This document shows positions 35,245-46,235 of a DNA stretch of 64,000 bases, piece by piece. Made by a program: the position numbers and the translations under genes. This DNA is from Climacium dendroides. Lineage: Eukaryota > Streptophyta > Bryopsida > Hypnales > Climaciaceae. The notes beneath the pieces were generated by a model that saw only the letters and a program-made list of their open reading frames with translations, was not told where the DNA came from and ran no database searches. The DNA lies in contig OX467086.1 of assembly GCA_950106755.1 (NCBI GenBank), positions 22,028,001-22,092,000 on the forward strand, in the 5' to 3' direction. The first letter of the stretch is position 1; every line of letters begins with the position of its first letter.

Positions 35245-37641
35245 TATAAAATTGCAATTACTAATTTTTCGAGCAAAATCAACCTCATCGCCAATAGGGG
35301 GGGGGGTTAAAGTTGCCCTTTGAGGGGGGGCATACAAAATTGAAGAGGGGAGCACTGCTTTCTCTTTACGAAATGGTTTTTATTGGAAACATCTTTCTTA
35401 ATTTATTTGTGGCCTCAAATTGTAAATATGAACTCAAATTATTCCAAAAAAGTTTATAATACTTTGTTTATAAGTTTTAAGTTAATTGGAGCCAAAATTT
35501 GTCCATAATGGTCTTTTAACAAATCAAATTGGAATGAAAAAAAGCTTTACATATAGATTTCATTATACTCCTTAAGCAATTAATTTTCTAGAAACTTAAA
35601 AGCTTTTCTATAGGGACACAGTTTTGCACATTGCATCCACAAAAGGACTTTTTCAATCATAACTTCTGTTATTGGACTGCAATTGAGAAGAAAACTATAT
35701 TTCCAAAAAGTATTCTGTCTTTTTTAATTTCACAAAAAGTTCCACAAATTTTTGAGGAATATTGCTATTGTAGGAGCCTACTCAATTCCATTTTGTCCAC
35801 CAATGAGACAATGGTAGTGTAGGGGTTACATTTATCTTCTATTGAAAATGAAATCATCTATGATTTATGAAAAAAAATGGAACTCCGGCAAATACAAGGC
35901 AATATGAAGACCTTAAAGTGCCTACAATGTATTGAAATTGTAGTATTTTCTATTGGAATTTTGGAAAAATTTCATTGTATCACAGTACTAATTATATTTT
36001 TATTTTAAATTCAAATAAATAAATAGATATAAAATTATGATTGGAAAAAACAATGAATTGAATAAATATTAAAGTGGAAATCATAAATGAATTCTAAAAC
36101 TTTTTGATACATTTATGTAAATACCTTTTTCTTTTGTACTAGCCATATTTAAAGGAATTTCATATAAATAAAGTGATATCTCTGTCTTCAATTGCCATGT
36201 TCTATGTAAATTTAGAAACATAAAGTAATAAGTAAAAAAAACTATCATATTATGTATGAAGATTTTTTATGAAAGTTTTTTTTATATATACATATATAAA
36301 GAGGCAATTGCCATTGTATTAATGATATTTGTGGTATACATCTATCTCCTTTGAAGTCCAAGAAGGTTAATGTTTTCTTCTTCTCATAGAAATTGTTGGT
36401 CGTGGCATTCATATCATTTCACCTCAATATATTTTAAACCAAAAAAAGACTATCTAACAATTTCTTTAGTGTCACTATGATTATGGTTTAAGGTTCAAGT
36501 GGTAGTTTTTTTTTTTAAAAGCAAAAGATGTACAACATCTATGTTTCTGCTAGTTGTATGAGTTTTGGATATAATAATGTGATGGTTCCAGAAGCTATAG
36601 ATGCTTTATCAAAATTCCAATAAAATATCATTTGTATGTAGTATCTACATTAATTTAAAAAAAGAAATCGAAGAAGATGAAGTACAAATACTATAGATTC
36701 TAAAAGTAGATATAGTATTTCAGAATGTGCAAGTAGTGAATACAAAGGCTTCTACCTTTTCGAAGTTCAAGATGGTGAACTTAAAATTGCATTTCTATTT
36801 TTTGTGTGCCAAGGTCCCAATGAAAGAACTAATAAATGTTTTTTGGAAATTTGAACTACAGAGGAAGAAGGACTAAGCAATAAGAGAAAACAAAGAAGTC
36901 CACTCCAATTAAGGTATTGCGATGTAGAAATTCGTGTGCAAGTATCTTTGACAAGGAATCATTACTAGCACTAAGGACCATTTGTTTTGTGTTCTATGAA
37001 ATTTGTAATGATTGCAATAACACTTGGACAATATAATTTGATGATAGGGAATTCAAAGTGATAGTAGTAGCAAACTAAATGTAAAGAATAGTCCTTTCAA
37101 GATCATATACATGAAAGTTCATTAATGAAGGTTATTTATTCCTATACTTGCAAATAATATTACTTTTGATTATAAAGGGACATCAATTCAACTAATGCAG
37201 AGAAGTTCACAAAGTACAAAACATTCTGAATACTGTGCTTCTATAAATTTATAACACTTCCATCATCAAGTTCATTTTATTCTTGCATATTGTAATTGTT
37301 TCAACTTGCAAGGGGCTTTCATGAAAGTGAATATCCATATCACATAACTAATCAATAATTATATTCAACCAGTGTACACTAACAAGTGTACAAGAAATGA
37401 AAATTATAATAGTACCTTTATGTTAGGAAGAAAGTACAATTCTTAAAATTATTTTGCAAAGTTATTTTGAAAATAAAAAATACCATTCAAAGTTTTATAA
37501 GTAGCTTAGTGAAGCAAAGTTGTAGTTTTGGGCTAATTGAATTGGATATATGAATTCTAACTTTGATTTTCACATTTTAGATATTATAATAATTGGAATG
37601 GATGTTAGAACCCTATTCAAATACTAAAGTTTTTTTATTGT
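35245..37641. other. Non-coding left arm of the TIR element
   Basis: AT-rich, no gene recognised. It includes a poly-G tract near 35,297 and a repeat family C copy at about 35,480-35,830 (CCATTTTGTCCACCAATGAGACAATGG). Confidence 0.5.
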
Positions 37642-40550
37642 ATGATGTCCAAAAATAGGACTACCATGGCCCCTAAAATTTTCAGTACATGGATTGAGTA
37701 TGGATGGTGGATTGTGGCAACGGACCCTGGAACACCAATGTTGTGGATCACAGAGCGAGCATTGCAAGATGGCTTGCATTGGGCAGCCATAGGGCATGAA
37801 CATGGGAAACTACTTTCAATTACCATAGCACCACAAGATGTGATTTTCTTGCAAGTAGCAATGGAAGAAGGGAAGACTTGCAAGTTCCAGCTGCAAAGGC
37901 AATTCATGATGGCAGCTATTCCTCAGTGTTGCTTGGATGTTGATAAACCTATGCGGGTTCTACGTAAACTTCAAGAGAATTGGACCTCTATGCCTGAGGA
38001 GCTTCGAAATGCATGCAGTGAAGCAGTGGAAAGGTTCCAAAAATTAAATCCAGAGGATGTTGTACGAGCTCGAAGACTTTTGCAAGAAATGTTGGCATAT
38101 GAAGAGTTGAAAAGATCAGCTCCACAAAATGTTCTTGACAAAACTTCTCCACCAGTTCCGGAAGAAACTGATCCTATATATAGGGTTCTAGCAAATCCAG
38201 TGAATGTTCATTGGGTGCCTCTTCAAGAGCGTCGCAAGAAACGTATAACACCAGAATCGATGGAAGATATTACATCCTCCAATCCAACAGCACAACAAAG
38301 AAATGTCAGAAGAATTCAAGGTATGGAATCACGAGAAACACGTGCTGCACAATCAACACCAGCAATGGGTACATCTGTTGAACTACCTCTACAAAATTCA
38401 TCAACATCTACACAAGGTGGTTCATCGATAAGAGAGAGGGGTACATTGTTGATGAAGAAAAGTGGAGTGGAGTCATCAGGAGCAGCTACAACACGTCTAC
38501 GTACACTCCAAACAGTTGGAGCACAAAGAGTATTGTTACCACGTGGAAGAGGAAGGACAATTGTGCAACGTGTTCATTCTGAAGCAGCACCTTTGGGAAG
38601 AACGAGAAGGACACGTACAAATGCAGATGATACTACAAGTAATGTGGAACGTCTAGAAGAGTTAGGAGTTTTCGAAGAGGTCTTTGATGATGAAGAGGAT
38701 ACAGTGGTACAACACAAGTCAGCAAGTGTTGGTCCACTTGTTAAATTTCCAACACATGATGAATATTTGGCTGGATACATTTGGGGAATGGACCTTGTTT
38801 TTTCTACAAAGGTTGCAAACATACGGGATGTCAAGAATGTGGAGACAAATCACCGTGCATTGACAGCACGTCGCGTTGCAGAAACATACAAGCGACTTTG
38901 TGGAAAAGATGAGCCACATATGTCAGCACTCACTTTACGCCCAATAGCTTATATCCAAATTGGTGTAGATGTTGATGGTGCTCTAATGCAAAGGGAAATT
39001 CCGTTTTCTCATGAAAGTGCAGTGGAAAACTTTCAAGCAGCATTTTTGCATAATGCTTCAGCAGTTCCTGATGATCCGAACATGACAAAGATGAATTGGT
39101 TGCAAAATAATATCATTTGGGAACCTGTAGATGGTCAACATGTGGTTGCGGCATGTAAACAAGCTGAGCAGAAATATAAGGCGGGTTTGATGGAAGAAGA
39201 AGAGTACCAGAAGAAGTTTGCAGAGAGGAAGGCTCGATTCCTTGTCTACAATGATCCTAAAGTTTATATAGAGGCTTCAGTACGAATAAATGCACGGGAA
39301 TTTGAAAGAACATTTTATACCAACATGGAAGAAGATTTGATGAAGCTACGAGCTATTTGGATAGCATGCGGTAAACCCAATCCTGAGGTTCGTGCAGATG
39401 ATGCACAACGTGCCAAGGCTGTGACAATGGCAGCAAGTGCATTACATTAGACGAGGTCTTCTGGACAAAGTGTATCATTGGGGGTGATGTACAAAAGGAT
39501 GGCTGAGTATACTCGTCATGCATGGCAAGAAGATGAAGTGGCCTATTAAGCAGTTCTTCAAGTTTGTCGTGATTATGAAGATGGGATCTTATGGTATAGT
39601 AAAGATGATTTGCAGAAGTGGAAAAGATATGCCAACCAGAATTCCTTGGATCCAAACATTGACATCCGACAAAGGAGGAAGAGGATGGAACGGCTTTGGT
39701 TGAGACCTCTAATGAGGGTTCCGAAGACAATGTATTTGCGGTTAGCTAAGGAAATGGCTGCAAAACCTATGGTTGGTGATCGACATCCAAGACAAAGATT
39801 TTTTTTCAACAATGCAAGCAGTAATGCTCCAATGAAAGATACTTTGGCTTGAACAACAGATCGCATTCAACAGAAAGAAGCTGTACGAAATGTGATACGC
39901 TGGTTGATGGTTGATGCAAAGGTGGAAAATCCAAGAAGCATGCAAGATTTTTTTCGCATTGATGTGCAAAAATTTGAGGGCGTGAACCGTACTCAATTGA
40001 AGGTACTTGCTGAAGTAGTTGATAAGAAAATGAAGAAAGCTTGGTCATCTCCAACGGTGAAGACAGTGGAGGCTTTAGGTAGGTCAGCGAATTTAATACC
40101 TCCAATGGTCAAAGATCATTATGCCAGCATTCAACGAGGAGAATCTGGTTATCAAGGCATAAGTAGGAATATGAGAAACCTAGAAGAAGTCGAATGGGAT
40201 TGGCAACTGAATGTACCATGTACCACACATGGAGATGCAATTACAAGTGTTCTTGTTCGCTGTGGAAGAGGTTTTTTCTCACAAGGGGTCGTCGAATTGA
40301 GGACCCCTTGCTTGTGGATATTTGACTGTAGACGATGTGGAACAGGAGGAGATGATGAAGCATGGACAGAAGACGAGTACAGTGCAGTAATGGAAAAGTT
40401 GCACCAATGGATGGCAGGTACACACTAGTGGAATGCAGTGTTTCTATTTCAAGCAGGAGTACATTTGGACATGGACTTGAAAGAGAAGATGGGACTACCT
40501 ACAAATTGTACTGTCCGTAGAGGTGTGTGGGTTTTTCAACAACAAACCGT

Positions 40551-42646
40551 TGTCGTGTTGAGAGCGGTTTGCCTTGGGAAATCACGAAGATTCTGGCTGC
40601 AACTAGAAATGGCTAAGGAATATAAATATGATAGGAGAATAAAGGCAAGTGGACTTGTCACTTGCAAACCCAGTCTTCTAACTAGAATGATGAAGGTGAG
40701 TGAACTTGTCACCCACAAATTCACCAGTCAAATACAAAATGATATTGTACAACAACAAAATTTGTTGTCTCCCGTGAATCTCTAATCTTGGTCTTCAAAT
40801 CTCGTATACGGTCGTCGAATCATCAATCTTCAATCTTCAAACTCCTCCCCGTTGGCCTATCCTGTGGTGGCTCTATAAGGGTAAGGGTAAGGGTAAGGTG
40901 ATAAGATCCCACGGCCTCGGACGGGTAAAACGGGACAGCCAACACGAGTGACCGTCCGGATGATGGGACCCTAAACTTTCAAACCCACGGTGACCAGGAA
41001 GCGCCTTTCACCAATGGGAACAACATAAAAGAGCAACTAAGTGGGTGATTAAATCCCAAATAGTCTCCACAAACACAAAATGGAGCACTTACTGGATAAC
41101 CACGGCTCGCAACAGTTTCACAATGCTGAAATTGAAAATTGCAACTAGCCTCCAAAACCGGCTGGGAATAACCATAGAAAGACAACGAGCCCCCAAATCC
41201 GGCTAGGAATAACAAGCCACAAGCCACAACACACGAGTCTTCAATCTTTGTGTCTTCAAATTTCAACTTCAAATCATCACTCAAAGCTCCACCTCAACTT
41301 CAACTTCAAATTTTCACTCAAACTCCAACTTCAAATCTCTACCCCAACTCCATCTTCAAAGCTAAACTTTGAATGATCACCACCGTTGCTTCACAACTTC
41401 AAATGGGTTGCATGATAACTCTTTGGAAAGCTAACACAATTCTCTCCATTTCCTCCAAATCTCAACTCATTCCAATACTCTAACCCAAAACTATGGTCAT
41501 CCAAAGTTTCGGCCTCTACAAGTGAGGGCAACAGACCCTCCTTCACTCCTACACTCACAACTTACTCATAAATGCTCCAATTACTTTGAATGATAGCTTC
41601 TTAGAAAGCTAACAAAACTTTACACATCCTCTCCAAAACTCAAATCAAATTAACACTCTGTCCACCTTTCATGGCCACTCAAAGTTTCGGCCTCTAGAAA
41701 TGATAGGCAACAGACACTCCTTCACTTCTACACTCGTAACTCATTCATACAAGCTCCAAATAGAATGAGTGAGATCTTACTAGAAAGCTAACTTAATTTC
41801 CTACACTTCCTCCAAATATCAATGCAAACCAAGAACCTGTCCGTCTTTTATGGTCGGTCGAAGTCTCTGCCTCTTAATTTCGAAGGCAACAAACCTCCCT
41901 CCACTCAAACTAGCACAACTTTTGATTCACAACTCCAAATCAAGCAAGTGAGATCAATTTAGAAAGAAGACACCATGATACATAACTCCACCAATTTTCA
42001 TTTCAAAATTTCAAAAACACACAACACAATGGCCCTCCAAACATTCGGGTCTTTCCCTAAACTCACAATGGGAGAGAAGATGAATCCTATCCAACTTTTC
42101 CTCTACCTTATCTACTCTCAACCACACAAACAAGTGGGGTCCGCCTCTAACTCACTCTTAAAACTCCTCTAACAATAATTGAGCACTTATTTGGCCCACT
42201 ACTATCTCCTTATCTTTATCTTTGAAGGAAATTTACTTCAAGTTCACCTAGAAGGCAAACCATTTGAATATTTCCTTACAACTACTTCACAAACACAAAA
42301 TTATTATAGAAATTCACTCCAAATATGGAATGAAGAACTAAAACTCAACGTACACCTATTAGAGGTAAAAAACTAGAATTCCAATTTCATCTTGGGACTC
42401 AGAAAAAACCCTCCAATTCGACATACTGAATCTATAACAAATAATGAAGAAAACTACTTCAAGTTTGATGGAATTCTAAGATGGCAACCTATTCTTATAT
42501 AGATGACTCAAGCCATCGTAAGAAGGCGTCACCTTGAAGCCACTAAAGATGATGTCATTATTCTCCTCATATTCGTGAAAACCAAATCAATAGAAATAAA
42601 ACATTACCACACTTTTTTACACTATGTACGCATTTACAGTGCGACA
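40551..42646 (-). repeat. 3' LTR of the gypsy element
   Basis: Same length as the other LTR and aligned to it at an offset of 8,430. I see two differences: C at about 41,246 versus T, and G at about 42,242 versus A. A run GGGTAAGGGTAAGGGTAAGG lies near 40,879 and could form a G-quadruplex. ORFs inside are duplicated in both LTRs and are not genes. Confidence 0.95.
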
Positions 42647-42657
42647 TTCACCCCCTG
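42647..42657 (-). promoter_or_regulatory. Polypurine tract
   Basis: On the minus strand AGGGGGTGAA directly precedes the 3' LTR. It overlaps the last codons and TGA stop of pol. Confidence 0.75.
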
Positions 42658-45600
42658 TAAACCTGCACATCCTCCGGTATGTGCCAAGTAGGCTCTTCTT
42701 GGTCATCTTCTGTGCTTTCATCTCTGTTTTCTTCTATCTCTTGGGTTTGTGCTGAAGGTAAAATATCATCCAAATCTTCATTGTAAATCTCTCCATCTCT
42801 CCGCCGAAATACTTTGACACGCTTGCCAGCAATAGGAATTCTCAGAGGAGTTCCATCTAACTCTCGCAGTGAGTATGTGGCATTATCATGAACTGTGACT
42901 ACCACATATGGTCCAAACCAACGTCGAGCAAATTTCCTCACAGTACTGTGTTGATGCTCTAATGTGCTATCAAACACAAGTACCCAATCTCCTTCTTTGA
43001 TTTTCTCAGTCCTCAATCGATGAGTTCTGTCAAATCTCTCCTTGTTGTTTAGTCTAGCAACTTTCAACTTCTCCAAAGCTATTTGATGATCTTCAGGCAA
43101 CCTTTGAAGTTGTTGAATACGAAGTTCAAGTAGTCTCTCTATGCTGATACCATCTTCCCATGATAGAAATATCCATGAAGGAATAGACTCCTCTCCAGGC
43201 AACATAGGCTTATGACCATGCATGAGCTCTATAGGCATATATCCAGTGACAGTACTATGTGTGGTTCTGTCAGTCCATAGAGCAAATGGAAGTAGTTTAG
43301 GCCAAATATTAGGCCTTCCTCTACAAGCTTTAACCAACGCTTGAATGATAGGAGGATGTCCTCTTTCAATTTTACCATTGGCCTCAGGATTATAAGCTGT
43401 AGTTAACTTCAATCGTACACCATATCTGTTGAAAAACTCCCTTGCTTCAGTTGCATTCAATTCACCTCTGTCTGCTCTCATCGCACCAATACTTCCATAT
43501 CGGCTAAAAATATCTTCAAGAATAAAACGGCAGACATTCTCCGTTGTTTTGGTTCGAAGAGCCCTTCCTTCCACAAAGTTTGAAAGCTCTTCTCTTGCTA
43601 AAACAAGATACTTCATGCCCCATATGCCTGACGGCATGGCAACTAGATCAATCATCCATCGAAAATGAATGGAAGGAGGATATGTAGGATGAAGCTCATC
43701 TCTATGCCGAATTTTGGATTGTAATTGGCATACAACACATGAGGCTACAAATTCTTCAACTTCTTTGTATAATCCCTTCCACCAATAGCGTTCTTTGATC
43801 TTTGTATATGTCGCCCAAACTCCTCTATGACCAGCCCAAAGTGTATCATGAAATTCCTCAAGAACTTTAGTTTTGGTCTCGGAGTCACCAACTACTCTCA
43901 ATGGCATTTCATCAGCTCTTTTTGCCCTCTTCCACAAGAATCCTTCTCGCAAAAGGTACCCATAAGACTGATGTCTGATGTCCTTAAAAGTTTTGTCCAT
44001 CCATCCTTCTTGCCTCTTCAAAGTACTCAAATAGAGTCCAATCTCTTTCAACCTTCCTTCATATAACTCTTCTTTGAATGGCAAGATTCCATCTGTAGAA
44101 TTCTCTCCTTCTGTAGCCAAAATATAGCCACCATCAAAGAGGTCTTCACTTCCTTCATGAGCCATCATCTCTTCTTCTTGATAGTATCTGGCTCTCGATA
44201 ACATGTCCGCCATAGAATTCTCTTTCCCAGCAATGTGTATTAGTACTGGATTTAGAGACTTGATGTATGCTATCCATCGAAGCATGGCAATATCCGGTGA
44301 AGAACAATTGGCTATCATGCCAAGTAAGGGTAAGCAATCAGTTTCCAAAATAACATTGGCTCCAATTAAGTAATTTCTCTCCGCCTTTAGCGCTGTAAGC
44401 GCACCCCAAAGTTCTCTTTTCACTTGTGGATAAGCTCTTTGCCTCTCTGTGAGGATCCTTGCTCCAAAACGGATGGCAAATCTCCTCCCTTCTGCATCAT
44501 CTTGTCCAACAGCCCATCCAATGGCTATCGGACTTGTGTCAACAGTCACAATGACCGGTCTTCCACTCTCATAATCAACTTGTTTTAGAACCGGTGGTGA
44601 CTTCAAAACTTTCTTCAACTCTTCCATTACCAAATCTTGCTCAGCTTTCCATACAAACTTATTCTTTTTTCTCAACAGTTTGTAAAGAGGCTCTGATATG
44701 TGAGCAAAATGAGGTATCCAAATTTGGTAGAAGACGCAAGCTCCAAGAAACCTCCTTACTTCGGTAATATTGCTGCATGCTTTCATTTTTCCAATAGCAT
44801 CAACCTTTTCGGGATTTGGTTTCCGTCCATACCATCCACACAAATGCCCAACCACTAAAATTTCATCAACCCCGAATTTTGACTTCTCTATAGAAAGAGT
44901 CAAATCAACCTCTTCAAGTCTCCCCAAGATTTTGTCTACATCATTGATATGATTACTGACAAATGTTCTGCAACCATTATCTTGAAGAGTCAAGTCTCTG
45001 ACAATCTCCTCACAACCTTTAATTGGGATATCATCCACAAAAGGTATAGTCTTCTCAGGTACAAAATCTCGTAAGATTTGATTCATGGCATTTTGCATAT
45101 GTGCCACAGAGTTTGTAGCACCTTGAGGCAATGTACACATTCTAACCAATCCAAGTGGAGTCTTCATGGTTGTCAAATCTCTGCTCTCAGCAGCTAATTG
45201 AAATTGATCATAACCAGAATATAGATCTCCAATGGAGTAAATGGCATGTCCCGCAAATGCTTCTGCCACTTCATCAACAATAGGCCCAGAACCTTTGTTC
45301 CTAATTGTCACCTTATTTGCTGGTTGCATATCTTGAATGAACCTCAATGCTCCGGATTTCTTTGGCACTGTGAACCAACGATTGGAATATGGAGCCATTG
45401 AAGGTTCAAGGATACCCATGCGCATCTTCTCTTTAAGAAGTTCAACCAGTTTGGGAAGCAATGCCCGTGGTACTGGTATTGGTTTCAAATCCCATGGCAC
45501 ATGTGGCACGGTAAAAATAACCATTGGCGCAATTACACTTGGATGCACACAACCAATCTCATCTGGTGAAGAAGCAAAGGCTTTTCCGTGTTTGGAGAGC

Positions 45601-46235
45601 ATTTCTTGGAACCTCTTTCTCTCTGGTTCAGTCAAGAAGTCATCTCTTCCTATCTTCAGATTTGCCAATGTTTCCTCTGTAAATTTGTGTCCAATTTTTC
45701 TTGATTCTCTAAGACCCGGCTCCTTCTCTGCTTGTCTGATATGTTTGTCCGTATCAGAAGGTAGTTGAGTTGCTACTGGCTTAACCTTCTTGGCCACCGT
45801 TTTGTATTTGGTATTCACCATGGCTTCATGTTTCAACCCGTAACTCTGAAACCTATCAATCCTTGATATTATCTTCAATATCTCATCATGTAGTGATCGT
45901 GTGTGAATTTCAACCACAACATCACTATCATCAATTTCTACCTCCTCGATGTATAAAGCTCGCAAAACTTGTAATAAGTCATCTGCAAAGCCTTCCTCTT
46001 CAAATATCCCAGATATGTACTCATCATCCAAAATCACCTCCATCTTTTTTAATCTTTTCTCCATCTTTTTTGTAACCCTTTTACATATAGGGTTTAGGTC
46101 CTTCACATCCGTGAAGCTCACAGAACCACACTCCTTCATACTCAGAAATCCACTCCCAACACTATGTACATTGGGGAATTCAAAAGACTTTGATCCTTTT
46201 GCACTCGCAGATCCCCATTCTCCACGTGTGCACAT
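42648..46235 (-). CDS. pol polyprotein: reverse transcriptase, RNase H, integrase
   Basis: About 1,195 residues from the ATG at 46,235. An N-terminal charged region precedes the RT (PYSNRWFTVPKKSGALRFIQ, GDLYSGYDQFQLA, LPQGATNSVAHMQNAMNQ, and the catalytic box FVDD in place of YVDD). RNase H follows (TVDTSPIAIGWAVGQD, RELWGALTALKAERNYLIG, ETDCLPLLGMI, NSMADMLSRARY). Integrase comes last, with an H-H-C-C zinc-binding head (HDTLWAGHRGVW, CVVCQ), a DDE core (MIDLVAMP, RADRGE, NGKIERG) and a GPYVV-type module near the end. No chromodomain was recognised. The RNase H wording recalls fungal gypsy elements more than plant chromoviruses (from memory). The TGA stop lies one base from the 3' LTR. Confidence 0.95.
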   Translation of the reverse strand: MCTRGEWGSASAKGSKSFEFPNVHSVGSGFLSMKECGSVSFTDVKDLNPICKRVTKKMEKRLKKMEVILDDEYISGIFEEEGFADDLLQVLRALYIEEVEIDDSDVVVEIHTRSLHDEILKIISRIDRFQSYGLKHEAMVNTKYKTVAKKVKPVATQLPSDTDKHIRQAEKEPGLRESRKIGHKFTEETLANLKIGRDDFLTEPERKRFQEMLSKHGKAFASSPDEIGCVHPSVIAPMVIFTVPHVPWDLKPIPVPRALLPKLVELLKEKMRMGILEPSMAPYSNRWFTVPKKSGALRFIQDMQPANKVTIRNKGSGPIVDEVAEAFAGHAIYSIGDLYSGYDQFQLAAESRDLTTMKTPLGLVRMCTLPQGATNSVAHMQNAMNQILRDFVPEKTIPFVDDIPIKGCEEIVRDLTLQDNGCRTFVSNHINDVDKILGRLEEVDLTLSIEKSKFGVDEILVVGHLCGWYGRKPNPEKVDAIGKMKACSNITEVRRFLGACVFYQIWIPHFAHISEPLYKLLRKKNKFVWKAEQDLVMEELKKVLKSPPVLKQVDYESGRPVIVTVDTSPIAIGWAVGQDDAEGRRFAIRFGARILTERQRAYPQVKRELWGALTALKAERNYLIGANVILETDCLPLLGMIANCSSPDIAMLRWIAYIKSLNPVLIHIAGKENSMADMLSRARYYQEEEMMAHEGSEDLFDGGYILATEGENSTDGILPFKEELYEGRLKEIGLYLSTLKRQEGWMDKTFKDIRHQSYGYLLREGFLWKRAKRADEMPLRVVGDSETKTKVLEEFHDTLWAGHRGVWATYTKIKERYWWKGLYKEVEEFVASCVVCQLQSKIRHRDELHPTYPPSIHFRWMIDLVAMPSGIWGMKYLVLAREELSNFVEGRALRTKTTENVCRFILEDIFSRYGSIGAMRADRGELNATEAREFFNRYGVRLKLTTAYNPEANGKIERGHPPIIQALVKACRGRPNIWPKLLPFALWTDRTTHSTVTGYMPIELMHGHKPMLPGEESIPSWIFLSWEDGISIERLLELRIQQLQRLPEDHQIALEKLKVARLNNKERFDRTHRLRTEKIKEGDWVLVFDSTLEHQHSTVRKFARRWFGPYVVVTVHDNATYSLRELDGTPLRIPIAGKRVKVFRRRDGEIYNEDLDDILPSAQTQEIEENRDESTEDDQEEPTWHIPEDVQVYRG

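Noticed and set aside
40879..40900. GGGTAAGGGTAAGGG run in the LTR as an interstitial telomere repeat
   Set aside because: The unit is GGGTAA, not the plant GGGTTTA telomere unit, and it occurs identically in both LTRs, so it belongs to the retrotransposon.
40979..42691. Several 60-101-codon ORFs inside the LTR as genes
   Set aside because: All reappear in the second LTR at an offset of 8,430; they are LTR sequence with no recognisable protein.
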